A stretch of DNA of 64,000 nucleotides, taken from NCBI GenBank assembly GCA_034770075.1, contig CM068379.1, positions 46,817,130 to 46,881,129 of the forward strand, in the 5' to 3' direction. The notes under the pieces are model-generated. The model was not told where the DNA came from. It did not search any database and saw only the letters and a list, made by a program, of their open reading frames with translations. Source of the stretch: Aralia elata. Its lineage: Eukaryota; Streptophyta; Magnoliopsida; Apiales; Araliaceae. How positions within the stretch are numbered: the stretch's first letter is position 1; the number at the start of each line of letters is the position of its first letter. Below, in pieces: positions 32,652-44,968 of this stretch. Position numbers and translations under genes: made by a program.

Positions 32652-33227
32652 ATGGCAGGAGTAAACCAACACATAGGATGGTTATCCGACAATGAGCCCG
32701 ATGAGGTGCCTGATTACGAGCCGGCTACCCCTGAACTAGATTTAGAGGATGAAGACCCAGAGGAGGAGGAGCTTATTCATGATGAGGAGATCTTAGAGGC
32801 AGAGGAGGCAGAGAACCCTGTAGATGGGCAGTTAGTAGACCTTGATTCTGAGGAGGATATTGGAGCAGGCCAGATGATGAGTGTCGAAAGACACGAAGAG
32901 ATAGTCATTGAGTTGGTACAGCAGTCGACAGCAGAGTTAGAAGCTGCTAACTCTCGTGCAAATATAGCAGCATGATTATTAGAGAGTGAGCGAGATACAA
33001 CTCGGCGTTTGAGGATACTCCTTCAGAACACACAGAGGGAGAAACAGGAGGCACAGATGCAGGCATACAGAGCCGATAGGAAGAGTAAGGCGGCATTTGA
33101 TGGCATAGAGCGACGAGTGTTTAGGTATCCGGCGGAAGAAGAGAAGGAGGATTATATGATTGATAGAGCAGTAGTCGGTCACATGATACGAGATGCTGAT
33201 AAGGGGAAGCGTGATAGCGCAGTTTAG
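32652..33227 (+). pseudogene. ORF0: extra acidic, coiled-coil-like protein before gag
   Basis: This frame of about 191 codons starts at MAGVNQHIGW and is broken by one TGA at 32973-32975; the same frame continues from there to TAG at 33225-33227. The first half is strongly acidic (DEVPDYEP, EDEDPEEEELIHDEE). The second half (VIELVQQSTAELEAANSR and, after the stop, RRLRILLQNTQREKQEAQMQ) is rich in charged heptad-like helix and turns basic. The ATG follows TTCTTTTGTAG|G, a likely splice acceptor, with a possible donor AAG|GTAGTT at 32514. I do not recognise a family. The TGA may be a mutated Arg codon (inference). It may be an accessory or N-terminal gag-like product. Confidence 0.6.
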
Positions 33228-33442
33228 TAGTGTCTAAGTTTATGTGTTGTACTTAGTACGATATCAAAATTTTGAGTTGTAAAATAGGAAATCCTTGTAA
33301 TAACTAGTAGTAGTATAACTACTAGTCGGTTATGTAATCGTTGTTGCATGTTATATATACAAGTTGTGTTTATATAATCAAATTGTTAGTTCTATGTAAG
33401 TATATCTTTGTATTTATACTTGCTTTTCTTTATTTTAGAACC

Positions 33443-36400
33443 ATGGCATCAGGACGAAGAACCCAAGCCCGAACTGAGACCACCGAGCCAAATCCCACAC
33501 AACAATTAGTAAATATTCTCTTAGAAACCTTACAAAATCGTCCACCACCTCAACCCACCCCAGTTAATCCACAGGGTACAATATTCAAGGACTTTAAACT
33601 TGTTAGACCACCGGAATTTAAGGGAGCTGCGGAACCAATTGAGGCTCAAACATGGGTTATCGAGATAGAAAAGTTTTTCAGGGTAACTAATGTTGGCGAA
33701 GATCAAAAGACGATCTTTGCCACCTTTTTCCTCAAGGGTGAGGCAAACCATTGGTGGGAAAATACCAAAATTCATGCAGGTGAAGATATAATTCCTTGGA
33801 CTATGTTTAAGGAATTATTCTTCGAAAATTATTTTCCCCAATCAATGAAGGATCGTATGGAGGTACGATTCTTAGAATTGAAACAAGGAGAGCTTACCGT
33901 ATCCCAGTATACGGCTAAGTTCAATGAATTAGCCAGGTTTGCCCCACATCAGGTTGATACAGAGGCAAGAAAGACTAGGAGATACGAAGAGGGATTAAAA
34001 CCCCAAATTCGTAGCAAATTGTCAGTATTTCAAGTGAGAACTTTTCCAGAAATTCTCGAGAAAGCTATTATAGCTGAAAACGAGAATGAAGCTTTAATAA
34101 AATTTCATAAGGAAAAGAGAAGTTTGAGTGAGGGAGGAAAGTTGAAAGGAGAAGTTAGTACAGGGGGTACTAATAATAACAAAAGGAAGTTGGATGCCAC
34201 TGTTCCTACAAATTTCGTAAGGAAGGGTAATAATTATAATAATAACAACAACAATAGAAACCAGAACAATAACAATAAGGTGGGTCGTTGTGCCATATGC
34301 GGAAAGAATCACCTAGGGTTATGTCGCCAGAAGGTGGTTACTTGTTACCATTGTGGGCAAGAGGGACATTATTCCTCTTATTGTCCTAAAAAGAGTAATG
34401 ATAATACTCGTCAGAGTAATCCGAATGTTATTTGCTATCTTTGTGGTGCAACGGGGCATGTATCAAGGAATTGCCCGAGGAACAGAAACCAATTTGGGGG
34501 AGGAAACCAAATCCCAAACAATAACCCCAAACCAACAGTAACAGGAGCTGTGGGTCCAGGTCGTCCAACCGCAAGAACGTTTAATATGACGACAAGGGAT
34601 GCTGTTGCTGCACCAGACGTGGTAACAGGTATCATCCCTATCGACACTTTAAATGCATATGTGTTGTTCGACTCTGGTGCTACTTGTTCATTTGTGTCTA
34701 ATAGCTTTACTAAGAAATTGTCAATACCATGCGAAGATTTAGACATACCTTTTAATGTGGAGATCGCAAACAATGAGATAATTCCCGTCAAAACCATCTA
34801 TAAGAATTGTGCTATAGAGATTAAGGGACACAAGTTTCTTGTGAACCTCATTCCCATACAATTAGGGGAATTTGATATAATTTTAGGAATGGACTGGCTA
34901 GGGAATTATAATGCAATAATTGACTACCAGCAGAAGCGGGTGAATTTAGTGACTGCTTCAGAGTCAAAAGTAGTGTTCAAAGGTGGTTGTTCACCTAAAC
35001 GATCTCACTATCTGACAGTAATGCAGGCAGAGAGATTGCTTAGGAAGGGTTGTACATGCTATTTGGCATACATAGTAGATACTCGAAAAGAAGGAGTAAA
35101 GCTAGAACAAATACCTGTAGTTAGAGATTTTCCGGATGTGTTTCCTGATGACTTACCCGGTTTACCTCTGGACAGGGAGATCGAATTTGTTATTGATCTA
35201 GCGCCGGGTACGGCACCAGTTTCCAAGGCACCGTACAGAATGGCACCTGTAGAGTTGAAGGAGTTACTTGTGCAGCTACAAGAACTCTTAGACAAGAAGT
35301 ACATACAACCCAGTGTTTCACCATGGGGAGCACCGGTGTTGTTTGTAAAGAAGAAGGATGGAACATTAAGGTTATGTATTGATTATAGAGAACTAAATAA
35401 GTTAACAATAAAGAACAAATATCCTTTACCACGAATTGATGATCTGTTTGACCAGTTGAAAGGGGCCGAATACTTTTCGAAGATCGACCTACGATCGGGT
35501 TATCATCAATTAAAGGTAAGAAAAGAAGATGTGCCGAAGACAGCGTTTAGGACACGCTACGGACATTATGAGTTTCTTGTGATGTCTTTTGGATTAACAA
35601 ATGCGCCAGCAGCATTCATGGATTTGATGAACCGAGTGTTTAAACCATGCTTAGACAAATTTGTAGTAGTGTTCATCGATGATATTTTAGTATACTCGAG
35701 AACAAAAGAGGAGCATGCTGAACACTTAAGAAGCGTATTGGAGATATTACGCAAGGAACAACTTTATACAAAGTTTTCCAAGTGTGAATTCTTGTTGGAA
35801 CGAGTCCAGTTCTTGGGTCATGTAATTGACAAGAATGGAATAGCGGTAGACCCAGCCAAGATAGAAGCGGTTGTGAATTGGGAACAACCAACAACTCCAA
35901 CAGAAGTAAGAAGTTTTCTCAGTTTAGCAGGGTACTATCGGCGTTTTATACAAGATTTTTCAAAGATAGCAACCCCGCTAACCAATTTGACTCGAAAGAC
36001 GGTGAAGTACGTCTGGACAGACAAATGTGAAGAAAGCTTCCAAGAGTTGAAGAAGCGGTTAAGTATGGCACCAGTGTTATCTTTACCAGATGATACAGGA
36101 GGCCTCGTTGTTTATAGTGATGCATCACACAAGGGATTAGGGTGTGTGTTAATGCAACATGGGAAAGTGATTGCATATGCATCAAGACAACTCAAAGATT
36201 ATGAGAAGAGGTATCCTACGCATGATCTTGAGTTAGCCGCCGTAGTATTTGCCTTGAAGATTTGGAGGCATTATTTGTACGGAGAGAAGTGTGAAATATA
36301 CACAGATCACAAGAGTCTAAAATATATTTTCACACAGAAGGAATTAAATATGAGACAAAGGAGATGGCTAGAATTGATAAAAGATTTTGATTGTGAGATC

Positions 36401-36862
36401 TTATATCATCCAGGGAAAGCCAACGTCGTAGCAGACGCATTAAGTAGGAAGAACCAGGAGAAATTGAATGTGATGACTAATAACGAGGTACTGATAAAAG
36501 AGTTTGACAAACTTGAGATTGAGGTGAGAGTTCCACTTAACTCTACCCAGAAGTTATTTGTCATGGAGAGTAGTTCGACTCTATTGGATAAAGTCAAAGA
36601 ACTACAGGAGACGGATGTAGAATGTCAGAAGTATAAGGCAGAAATGACTCATAAAAAGAATATTAAGTTTAGAATGGATAAGGATGGAGTACTAAGATAC
36701 GAAAATAGAATTTGGGTACCTTCAGTACAAGAGTTAAAAGACGAAATACTGAATGAAGCCCATAATTCTAAATTTGCTGTACATCCAGGGAGTACAAAAA
36801 TGTATAAAGACCTGAGCCAACATTTTTGGTGGTCTAACATGAAAAGAGAGATAGCGGAGTAG
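33443..36862 (+). CDS. gag-pol: Tekay-1 gag-pol: gag, protease, RT, RNase H, integrase start
   Basis: 1139 codons from MASGRRTQAR. I chose this ATG because it follows TTTATTTTAG|AACC; the 34 codons upstream are hydrophobic and not gag-like. Gag core: PPEFKGAAEPIEAQTWVIEIEKFF, FLKGEANHWWE, FFENYFPQSMKDRMEVRFLEL. Zinc knuckles CYHCGQEGHYSSYC (from residue 301) and CYLCGATGHVSRNC, after a degenerate CAICGKNHLGLC. Protease DSGAT at 410. RT: LRLCIDYRELNKLT, KIDLRSGYHQL, FIDD at 744-747. RNase H: VVYSDASHKGLGCVL, YTDHKSLKYI. The integrase HHCC finger begins (VHPGSTKMYKDLSQHFWW) but the frame stops at TAG 36860-36862. RT and RNase H look intact. Confidence 0.94.
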   Translation: MASGRRTQARTETTEPNPTQQLVNILLETLQNRPPPQPTPVNPQGTIFKDFKLVRPPEFKGAAEPIEAQTWVIEIEKFFRVTNVGEDQKTIFATFFLKGEANHWWENTKIHAGEDIIPWTMFKELFFENYFPQSMKDRMEVRFLELKQGELTVSQYTAKFNELARFAPHQVDTEARKTRRYEEGLKPQIRSKLSVFQVRTFPEILEKAIIAENENEALIKFHKEKRSLSEGGKLKGEVSTGGTNNNKRKLDATVPTNFVRKGNNYNNNNNNRNQNNNNKVGRCAICGKNHLGLCRQKVVTCYHCGQEGHYSSYCPKKSNDNTRQSNPNVICYLCGATGHVSRNCPRNRNQFGGGNQIPNNNPKPTVTGAVGPGRPTARTFNMTTRDAVAAPDVVTGIIPIDTLNAYVLFDSGATCSFVSNSFTKKLSIPCEDLDIPFNVEIANNEIIPVKTIYKNCAIEIKGHKFLVNLIPIQLGEFDIILGMDWLGNYNAIIDYQQKRVNLVTASESKVVFKGGCSPKRSHYLTVMQAERLLRKGCTCYLAYIVDTRKEGVKLEQIPVVRDFPDVFPDDLPGLPLDREIEFVIDLAPGTAPVSKAPYRMAPVELKELLVQLQELLDKKYIQPSVSPWGAPVLFVKKKDGTLRLCIDYRELNKLTIKNKYPLPRIDDLFDQLKGAEYFSKIDLRSGYHQLKVRKEDVPKTAFRTRYGHYEFLVMSFGLTNAPAAFMDLMNRVFKPCLDKFVVVFIDDILVYSRTKEEHAEHLRSVLEILRKEQLYTKFSKCEFLLERVQFLGHVIDKNGIAVDPAKIEAVVNWEQPTTPTEVRSFLSLAGYYRRFIQDFSKIATPLTNLTRKTVKYVWTDKCEESFQELKKRLSMAPVLSLPDDTGGLVVYSDASHKGLGCVLMQHGKVIAYASRQLKDYEKRYPTHDLELAAVVFALKIWRHYLYGEKCEIYTDHKSLKYIFTQKELNMRQRRWLELIKDFDCEILYHPGKANVVADALSRKNQEKLNVMTNNEVLIKEFDKLEIEVRVPLNSTQKLFVMESSSTLLDKVKELQETDVECQKYKAEMTHKKNIKFRMDKDGVLRYENRIWVPSVQELKDEILNEAHNSKFAVHPGSTKMYKDLSQHFWWSNMKREIAE

Positions 36863-38007
36863 GTAAGTAAATGTTTAACGTGTCAAAGGGTTAAAGCTGA
36901 ACATCAGAAACCAAGTGGATTATTACAACCCTTAGAAATTCCTGAGTGGAAATGGGAGCATATTACCATGGATTTTGTAGTTGGCCTTCCAACCACACAA
37001 AAGGGTCACAATGCCATTTGGGTAATTGTAGATCGTCTTACCAAATCAGCTCATTTCCTACCCATCAAAATCAACTTCAGTCTAGACCAATTAGCCAGAC
37101 TTTACATCAATGAAATCATTTCAGACATGGAGTCCCTGTGTCTATAGTATAAGACAGAGATCCACGATTTACTTCAAATTTTTGGATAAGTCTCCAGAAA
37201 AATTTAGGAACTCAGTTGAGACTAAGTACAACATACCATCCACAAACTGACGGTCAGAGTGAGAGAACCATCCAGACATTGGAAGACATGTTGCGCTCTT
37301 GTATCATGGATTTCAAGGGAAGTTGGGAAGATCAATTACCTTTGGTAGAATTTGCATACAACAATAGCTACCATGCCAGCATAGGAATGCCACCATTTGA
37401 AGCCCTATATGGAAGAAAATGTAGGACGCCTTTATGTTGGGATGAGGTTGGGGAACGACAAATGCTAGGACCCGAAATAGTGCAACAAACCGCGGAGGTA
37501 GTTCGAGTTATACGGGGAAGATTACAAGCGTCACAAGATCGACAGAAGAAATATGCTGATCAACACAGGAAATTACAAGATTTCGAAGTCGGTAGTCACG
37601 TATTCTTAAAAGTATCTCCGTGGAAGGGAAAAATACGTTTCGGCAAGAAAGGCAAATTGAGTCCGAGATTTATTGGGCCATTTCAAATATTGAGGAGGAT
37701 AGGTGAGGTAGCTTATGAGGTAGCCCTACCTCCTGAACTAGAACATATTCATAACGTGTTTCATGTGTCCGTGTTACGACCGTACAAACCTAATTATAAA
37801 CACGTTATTGATTATGAGCCCATTCAAATCGAGAAGGATTTATCGTATGAAGAAATTCCTATTGAAATTGTGGATAGGAAAGAACAGCAATTGCGAAATA
37901 AAAAGATACCTTCGGTTAAGGTTATCTGGAGAAATCAGAATATCGAGGAAGCTACGTGGGAGCTCGAGAGTAAAATGCGAGATAACTACCCACATTTATT
38001 TTCATAA
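36863..38007 (+). pseudogene. pol: Tekay-1 integrase core and chromodomain, broken
   Basis: It continues gag-pol after the TAG at 36860. The second half of the zinc finger (CLTCQRVKAEHQKPSG) and the first catalytic Asp (HITMDFVVGLP) are in the gag-pol frame. A one-base deletion near 37124 shifts frame, and a TAA at 37150-37152 precedes the second Asp region (DRDPRF). From 37216 the frame is open to 38007: TTYHPQTDGQSERTIQTLEDM with the catalytic Glu, a GPF-type module (LSPRFIGPFQILRRIGEVAYEV) and HNVFHVSVLRPY. The C-terminal IPSVKVIWRNQNIEEATWE resembles a chromodomain, which in this lineage guides insertion into heterochromatin. Three lesions make integrase non-functional. Confidence 0.93.
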
Positions 38008-38040
38008 ACTGCACTATAAATTTCGAGGACGAAATTCTTA

Positions 38041-38054
38041 TTAGTGGGGGTAAA
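38041..38054 (+). other. Polypurine tract of Tekay-1
   Basis: TTAGTGGGGGTAAA immediately before the 3' LTR start TGTAATATTCC at 38055. Confidence 0.85.
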
Positions 38055-41000
38055 TGTAATATTCCGAACCCTAATAAGATTTGTAAATATAAATTATGTG
38101 TTTATGAAATGAAATTTCTTGTTCTGACTTGATATTATGTGATGGTGTGTTTTATTAAACAATTAGGTCAAATAAAAATTTTTCGCCCAAGCAGCTGTGT
38201 CGTGCTTAATCGGACAAAATGATTTGTCGTGCTTCCGGCGAATTCACCGAGAAGCGTTTCGGCAAATTATTTTTGTAAGCTGCTGTGTCGTGCTTGGAAT
38301 TGACGAAGTGCTTTGTCGTGCTTCGACATTAATATAATATTATATTAACTGATAAAATTCTAAAATAAGTTAAATAGGGTTTAAAATGTTAAACTGAAAT
38401 AGAAACCCTAATTTGAAAACCCTAATTGATAATAATTATCCAATCGAAACCCTAATTATTGTACAATAATCTTAATTGATATAATTAAGATCTAAGTAAT
38501 GAATCATAATATTAGTTATGAATTATTAAACTTATATTGAAACCCTAAACAAAAGATTAAAACCCTAATTGTAGGATTGAAAACCCTAAACCCTAATTCG
38601 GAACCCTAAAACCTTAATTTGGTTTAATAACCCTAAATTATGAGATGATAAACTTTAATTATGATATATTAACTTAATTAAGGTATTACTAACCATGATT
38701 AACATCCTAATCATGATTAACAAAAATCTACTTTTAATTAGTAAGTAAAATAAATCAAAAATTAAAATCCTAGCCAATGAAAATGAAGCTAGGAGTGTGC
38801 AAGCTTGTGCTTGGCACACTCCAGCACAAGTAGGTGAATCACACCAGATGATAAGCAGCACAAGTCAAATGGTAGGATATTTGTAGAGGCAAAAATTTGG
38901 AATTTAGTAAGAAAACCCTAATTTCAAAGCCTATAAATAGAATGAGATGCTAGGGTTAAAAGCTACGAAATTTTAAAGCTTATACACTCACATTGTTAGG
39001 TTTGTATAACGCGAACATGCAATCAAATTACATTAATAAAGCGGAAGCGCGATAAAATCATATTTTAAAATTTTATACAAACCATCACCATGATCTTTCT
39101 TTATACACAATTATTAATTAAACGAAAAAGATGGAGAATAAGAATTATACCCTTGTAGAATTCTAGCTTCCTCAGGTACAAGTTCACCTCCAATTCCTTC
39201 GCGTTCTCCTTGAATTCCACCGACTAAATTCCTTCCTTTGATCAACGTTAGCCACCCAAGTGTTTGGCCTCTAGAGGTGATCCACCAAGGAATAATACTT
39301 GTTCAAGAAGATGGGTGTTGGCAAAACCCTAGTTTCTATCTCTATAGAAATTGTAAGTACTCTCTACAATTCTTATGTAAGAGTGTGTAACCCTAATCTA
39401 TGATAAGACTTCTCTTATTTATAGATGTAGGAAAACCCTTCCCTAAACTATTTAGGATTAGGGTTTCTATTCTAATTAAACTCCTTTAATTAAATTAAAC
39501 TCCTAATCCAATTAGGAATTCATGTGAGAGTACTTCTATTAATTAATTCCCAATCCCTATTAGGAATTAAATAATAGTAATAGTAATAATAATAATAAGA
39601 CTCCTCTTATTAATTTATATTTAATATTTCTAAAATATTAAATAATAAATATTAAGCTATTTAATTTATTCTATCTCCATAGACTAAATTAAATACACTT
39701 AACTTATTATTACAATTATGCCATTTACTTCTTAAATAAATATTTTCCTTTTGCGGTGTGACCCTTTAGGTTCTCCATATTAAACCGGTTGTGAATAAAT
39801 CAATTAGAACAATTCTAATCTTATTTAAATAAATAAATTAAACTATTTAATTTATTTAAATAAATAATATTTATTCTACAATAAGGGTAAGCCCCCTTAG
39901 CGATCAACGACTTTCCAGATAATATAGATTTCAACATTAATCATAAAAGAACTTTTCAGTGCATAGTTACCGTACAATTCAATCCTTCTACTATACAATG
40001 TCCCAATTAAATATAAGACATGGAATTACTGTCAAGTCTTATTTTATTTAATTATATGTATTTCGATTCTGAAATGCACAACTCTGATTAATGCAAATTA
40101 GAAACTCCTTTCTAATTTCATTCTGCCTTGGCCAAGGACTACTGAGTCGTTATTTATCGAATCACATAGGACATTCTCTCCTTTTACTAGAAGTGGTAGA
40201 TTCTTTGTTGATCATTCACCTATTTCCATGTACAACTTATTATACCCAATCATACCCTTTGATATACCCTAAAGGTCTTAAGGGACATGTCAAAGTATAA
40301 CTCATCATACACAAGATACTATGATGATCTCAAGTCCAAGGATCACTTGTACTACTATCACTAGAGGAATTCTATTGACAGGCGAGTAAAACTCCATTAG
40401 GTATTCCTTAGCGAGCCACGTTCAGTGAACTTATTCTCTAATAAGCACCTACATACTTGCTTTAGTGTCTCCACACAAATGATTATGAGATCAATCATTC
40501 TCTTCATAAGACAAGCAACGCATGTACTAATCTATCCGGATTCACTAATCCACTTTTTAGTAATCCATCGATTAGGAACAATTTAAGTTTGTGAGCTATC
40601 TAGAATTTAGATCTTATTAGCATGATCACCATCATGATTCTAAAAGCATTGCTCAAAACTATGGGTTTATCACATTTAATATAACAGCACTATGTAGATA
40701 ATGTAAAATGCCTTTTAACAACCGAATAAGATTATAAAGTATATGCTACATCATATCAAATATGATTGGCTTGTGTGCATACTACTTTCACACATATCCA
40801 GCCTAAACAAACCCTAGCAATCAGAAGCTCAGAATCAGAAGCCAGAAATCAAAATTTGAAGAAAAAGGTGCACAAAACCCTAATTTATGTTTGATCTTCA
40901 AGCCTGGAAAATTTTTGTGTTTTAGATGTTTAGGAATCCTTGTTAAGATGTTATTTAGTGATCTGGGCGGTTAAAACATGTTTACATAACATCTAGATAT

Positions 41001-43826
41001 GAAAATCAAGCCAAAATAGCAAACTGTTCTTGGCAGTCAAGAACAGTCTGACAAGCTACTTTGTCAGAGCTTTTGATCGGCTTAAAATGTTTGTTTGATG
41101 TGTTTTAAAGCATGAATCAGTACTATGCCATGTTAGCTTTAAGACCCAACTTGTAGAATGGATAAATTATCTCTACAGTTAAAGTTATTAATGGTCAAAA
41201 CCCATTGACCAACCCTGATAGACTGTTTCTGGGTAACCCAGAAACATGAAGAACATTCTGACAGAGTCTGACAAAACTTTTGATCAACCCAGAAATGACC
41301 TAGATGACATATTTTGTGTAGTTTGTTGGTTTAAAGTTGTTGTATGCTATATAGACTTTAATCTTGAACCATTAAAACACATAAACAAACAATCAATCAA
41401 ACGAAATTAGCAGTCAAACCACGTTGACCGTTATGACTGGATGAGTTTCTAGGTTACCCAGAAACTCAAGAACAGTCATGAACGGGGTAGTTTGACCATA
41501 AATTTCTAGCATGTTATGATATATTTTGAGATGGAAATTGATATGTCGTTGTACCCTACCATGTTGGCTATAACAACAAACAAAAATCAAACACAAACAT
41601 CAAACCAGTTGGAATTAAATTGAGGTCAAAAGTCACTTTGGACGTTGACCAGGTGTTCTTCATGAAGAACACCTTTAGCGACGAAATGCATGCACAAACC
41701 CAAAAAACTAAAATTCTATGCAGACCGTCGCTAAAGCCCTTTAGCGACGGATTTTTAATAAAAATAAATAAAAAAATTTATTAAATAAATTATAAAATAA
41801 TAAATAAATAATAAATAATTATTAATAATTAATAAATAAATCCGAAAATTCATTTTTAATTATAAAAAAATTATTTTTAATATTTTTATATATTCTGAAT
41901 TATTATTTAATTTAATTAAATATTAAATAATAATTATGATAAATCATTTAATAATTGTTTTAATTATTTAAAAATGATATTAAATTATTAAATAATTATA
42001 TTAATTATTTAAAAATGATATTAAGGTAAATAAAATTATTATATATAATAATTAAATAAAATGTTAAATATTAAAATATTATTAATGATAAATAAATCAT
42101 TTAAATAATATATTAAGTATTTAAAAATTACTTTAAATGATAATTAAATCATTTAAATATCAAATTAAGTTTTGAAAATTATTATAAGTAATAAATAAAT
42201 TATTATAATGAGAAAATAAATTCTAAGAATATTATTAATGATAAAATAAATCATTTAAATAATATTCTATCTTTCTAAAAATATTATAAATGATAAATAA
42301 ATCATTTAAATAATATTTTAAATATCTAAAAATATTCTAAATGATAAATAAATTATTTAAATAACATATTAAATGTTTTAAAATTATTCTAAATGATAAT
42401 TAAATCATTTAAAAATATTCCTAAGCTTGTAAAATTATTTAAAAATACTTCCAAGCTTCTGAAAATTATTTAAAAATAATGCCAAGTTTCTAAAAATGTT
42501 AGAAATAATAATTAAATTATTTAGACTAATAATTAGACTTCCAAATGAAGTTTTATCAAACAATCTATGTGTTTAGTCATTAAGGATGCGACCGAGATAC
42601 CGAATCAACGTCGAACCTTAATGAAACTTGTTTAGTTTAGCGTGGTACATGTTTATATACGTGCTAACGCTTATTATTGGTATACGTAGACTACGTGCGT
42701 TGACCGATTGTACTAAAATTATAGTGAGCTACGCTAAGGCAAGTCTCCCAACTTTGTTATATTTAAGCAAGTATTATACATCTTGCTATCAATTATTGTG
42801 AAGTTATTGCTTCTTGTTCAACATAACTTAAGAAATGAATTATTATTCATATATTGCTTGTTCGAGCTTAAATTGTTGTGTCAAGCCAAATTGTTTGGTA
42901 CGACATCTTACACTGAGAAATGGAACACCTTGATGTAAGGTGAACTAGAAATTTTCCCTTAAAATAAGGTGACGAAATTCCCTTAATATAAGGTGACGAA
43001 CAGTTGATAATATATCAACATAAAATGGTAGGATGATATGCATACTCCTAGGATATTGGTGAGGCTGATCACCTACCAGATATCCAAAACTCAAATGGTT
43101 CTAAGTCATTAAAGACTGATATAACTAAATGAAATATATGGTTCATGTACAGAACCCTCAGTATACATCATTGACATCTTTCAAATCAAACACATGGTGT
43201 TTATATATTTAAATGAACTTGATGAGTATTTGTAGCTCATTCTTGCGCATATCTTCTTTTAGAGCTATAAATGATATCCCTGGCACGTCTGGGACTAACA
43301 AGGGGAATAGCCATGCTTATTAGCTTTAAATTTCTGTTGATGAATACTTTAAGTCTTTTAAAGACTTGTTGTTGTAATAACTTAGTATAACGAATGATGT
43401 AACCGAACAAAACGTTATGTAATATATTATGATCCTGTATGTTATAGCATGCGTTATACTCTGATCTTTAAATTCTTTAGAATAGTTGTACTAAGTTAAA
43501 TACAGTGTCTATATGAACTATACATCTGAATGAGGGTATCTAAATGATGTTGAGAGTCCTATATGGACAATCTTGTCATTTATACTGTGAATGTCAGATA
43601 GATAAGGAATATTGATATGAAAGAGATATTCATAAGATATGAATCTATATATCTAAGTGAGGGTATCCAAACACAGACAACGTTCTGGCCGGAACTAGTA
43701 CCTGTTATGGGATACTGTGAACCTTAGATAGCTAGAAGTCATATTTTATTGAATATTTATAGTTGTATAGTTCCACGTGAGCACCAGATCTGCTACAGGG
43801 GAGTGTAGAGATTTTGGGGCGTCACA
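38055..43826 (+). repeat. 3' LTR of Tekay-1, interrupted
   Basis: It matches 28559-32479 with an inserted solo copia LTR at 38994-40790. Without the insert it is about 3970 bp; the extra length comes mainly from a roughly 20-bp insertion near 38548 and a roughly 29-bp unit near 42215. TATA box at 38932-38940. Confidence 0.94.
38994..40790 (-). mobile_element. Solo LTR of the copia-1 family
   Basis: TGTTAGGTTTGTATAACG...CATACTACTTTCA, 1797 bp, homologous along its length to 24701-26610. A perfect CACAT duplication flanks it (38989-38993, 40791-40795). No PBS, PPT or coding region adjoins. It is about 110 bp shorter than the full LTRs, with only one copy of the 'ccctattaggaattaaataa' repeat. 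It formed after Tekay-1 inserted, by LTR-LTR recombination of a full element. Confidence 0.95.
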
Positions 43827-44968
43827 GATCTAGTCTTCAGCTTATCGTGCTCAAACCTTTTGACATAAGCTGGACAACCCCAAGTCTTAACATGCTTAAG
43901 ACTAGGTTTCCTCCCTATCCATATCTCATATGGGGTCTTTGGGACGGATTTGGTAGGTACCTTGTTAAGTAGGTATGCAGCCGATTCTAGGGCATAACCC
44001 CAGAAGGATACTGGAAGGTCGGTAAAACTTATCATGGAACGAACCATGTCCAACAATGTTCGATTTCTCCTTTCAGATACACCATTCAACTGTGGAGTCC
44101 CTGGTGGAGTCCATTGTGAGTTTATACCATTTTCTTTGAGACAATTGAGAAACTCATTGGTTAAGTATTCCCCTCCTCGATCTGATCGAAGAATCTTAAT
44201 ACTCTTACCAGTTTGTTTCTCTACTTCACTTCTGAATTCTTTGAACTTTTCAAACGATTCAGATTTGTATTTCATTAAATACACATATCCAAATCTAGAA
44301 TGATCATCAGTGAAAGTAATAAAATAAGAATACCCTCCTCGTGCATTCGTTGTCATAGGTCCACATACGTCTGTGTGTACCAACGCTAACAACTCTGTAA
44401 CTCTTTCTCCTTTTCCAGTAAAAGGAGATTTAGTCATTTTACCCATGAGACAAGATTCACAAGTTGGATATGATTCGTAATCAGATAGCTCTAAAAGCCC
44501 ATCTTTATGCAACTTGGATAATCTTGTTTCATTGATATGACCGAGTCTACAGTGCCACATAAAGGTATAATTAACATCATCTCTTTTTCTTTTCTTAGTT
44601 TGTTCAATTTGAAGTATATTTTCATGCAAGTCAAGTATGTAAAGTCCATTTAGTAAGTTCCCAACACCATATAAAACATTTTTATTATAAATAGAACAAC
44701 TGTTGTTCTTTATTATAATATCAAAACCATCCATATCCAATACAGAAATTGAAATAATGTTTCTAATGAGTGTCGGAACATAATAACAATTATTTAAACT
44801 AATGAACTTTTCCGAAGGCAGTGCTAAACAATAAGTCCCTACAGCTAATGCAGCAACCTTTGCTCCATTCCCCACTCGTAGGACGACTTCATCTTTGTTC
44901 AGCTTTCTACTTCTGCTTAGTCCCTGCATATTGTTACATATGTGAGAACTACAGCCGGTATCCAATAC
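43827..44968 (-). pseudogene. pol: Copia-1 pol, first part: protease and integrase
   Basis: Read leftwards from 44968. Aspartic protease: LDTGCSSHICNN at the start. Integrase: the HHCC finger (WHCRLGHINETRLSKLH...CESCLMGK), then the catalytic core with Asp in LVHTDVCGPM, Asp in ILRSDRGGEYL and Glu in NGVSERRNRTLLDMV. The frame then runs through YEIWIGRKPSLKHVKTWGCPAYVK until Tekay-1 interrupts it at 43827; it resumes at 28553. A TAG at 44969-44971 separates it from gag in the same frame; the position suggests a mutated Trp before VLDTG (inference). All three integrase acidic residues are present. Confidence 0.92.

Larger units (their letters stand above)
28559..43826 (+). mobile_element. Tekay/Del-type chromovirus with 3.9-kb LTRs (Tekay-1)
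   Basis: LTRs begin TGTAATATTCC and end GGGGCGTCACA. A perfect GATCT duplication flanks it (28554-28558, 43827-43831). PBS at 32483-32494 and PPT at 38041-38054. It encodes an extra ORF before gag, then gag-protease-RT-RNase H-integrase with a C-terminal chromodomain-like segment, which places it in the chromoviruses. It inserted into the copia-1 integrase gene. LTR divergence is about 1% by eye plus two indels. In-frame stops and a frameshift disable ORF0 and the integrase. A solo copia LTR sits in the 3' LTR. Confidence 0.95.

Noticed and set aside
33341..33442. Extra hydrophobic N-terminus on the Tekay-1 gag frame (signal peptide?)
   Set aside because: It lies before a splice-acceptor-like site and the usual gag Met at 33443; hydrophobicity comes from T-rich DNA.
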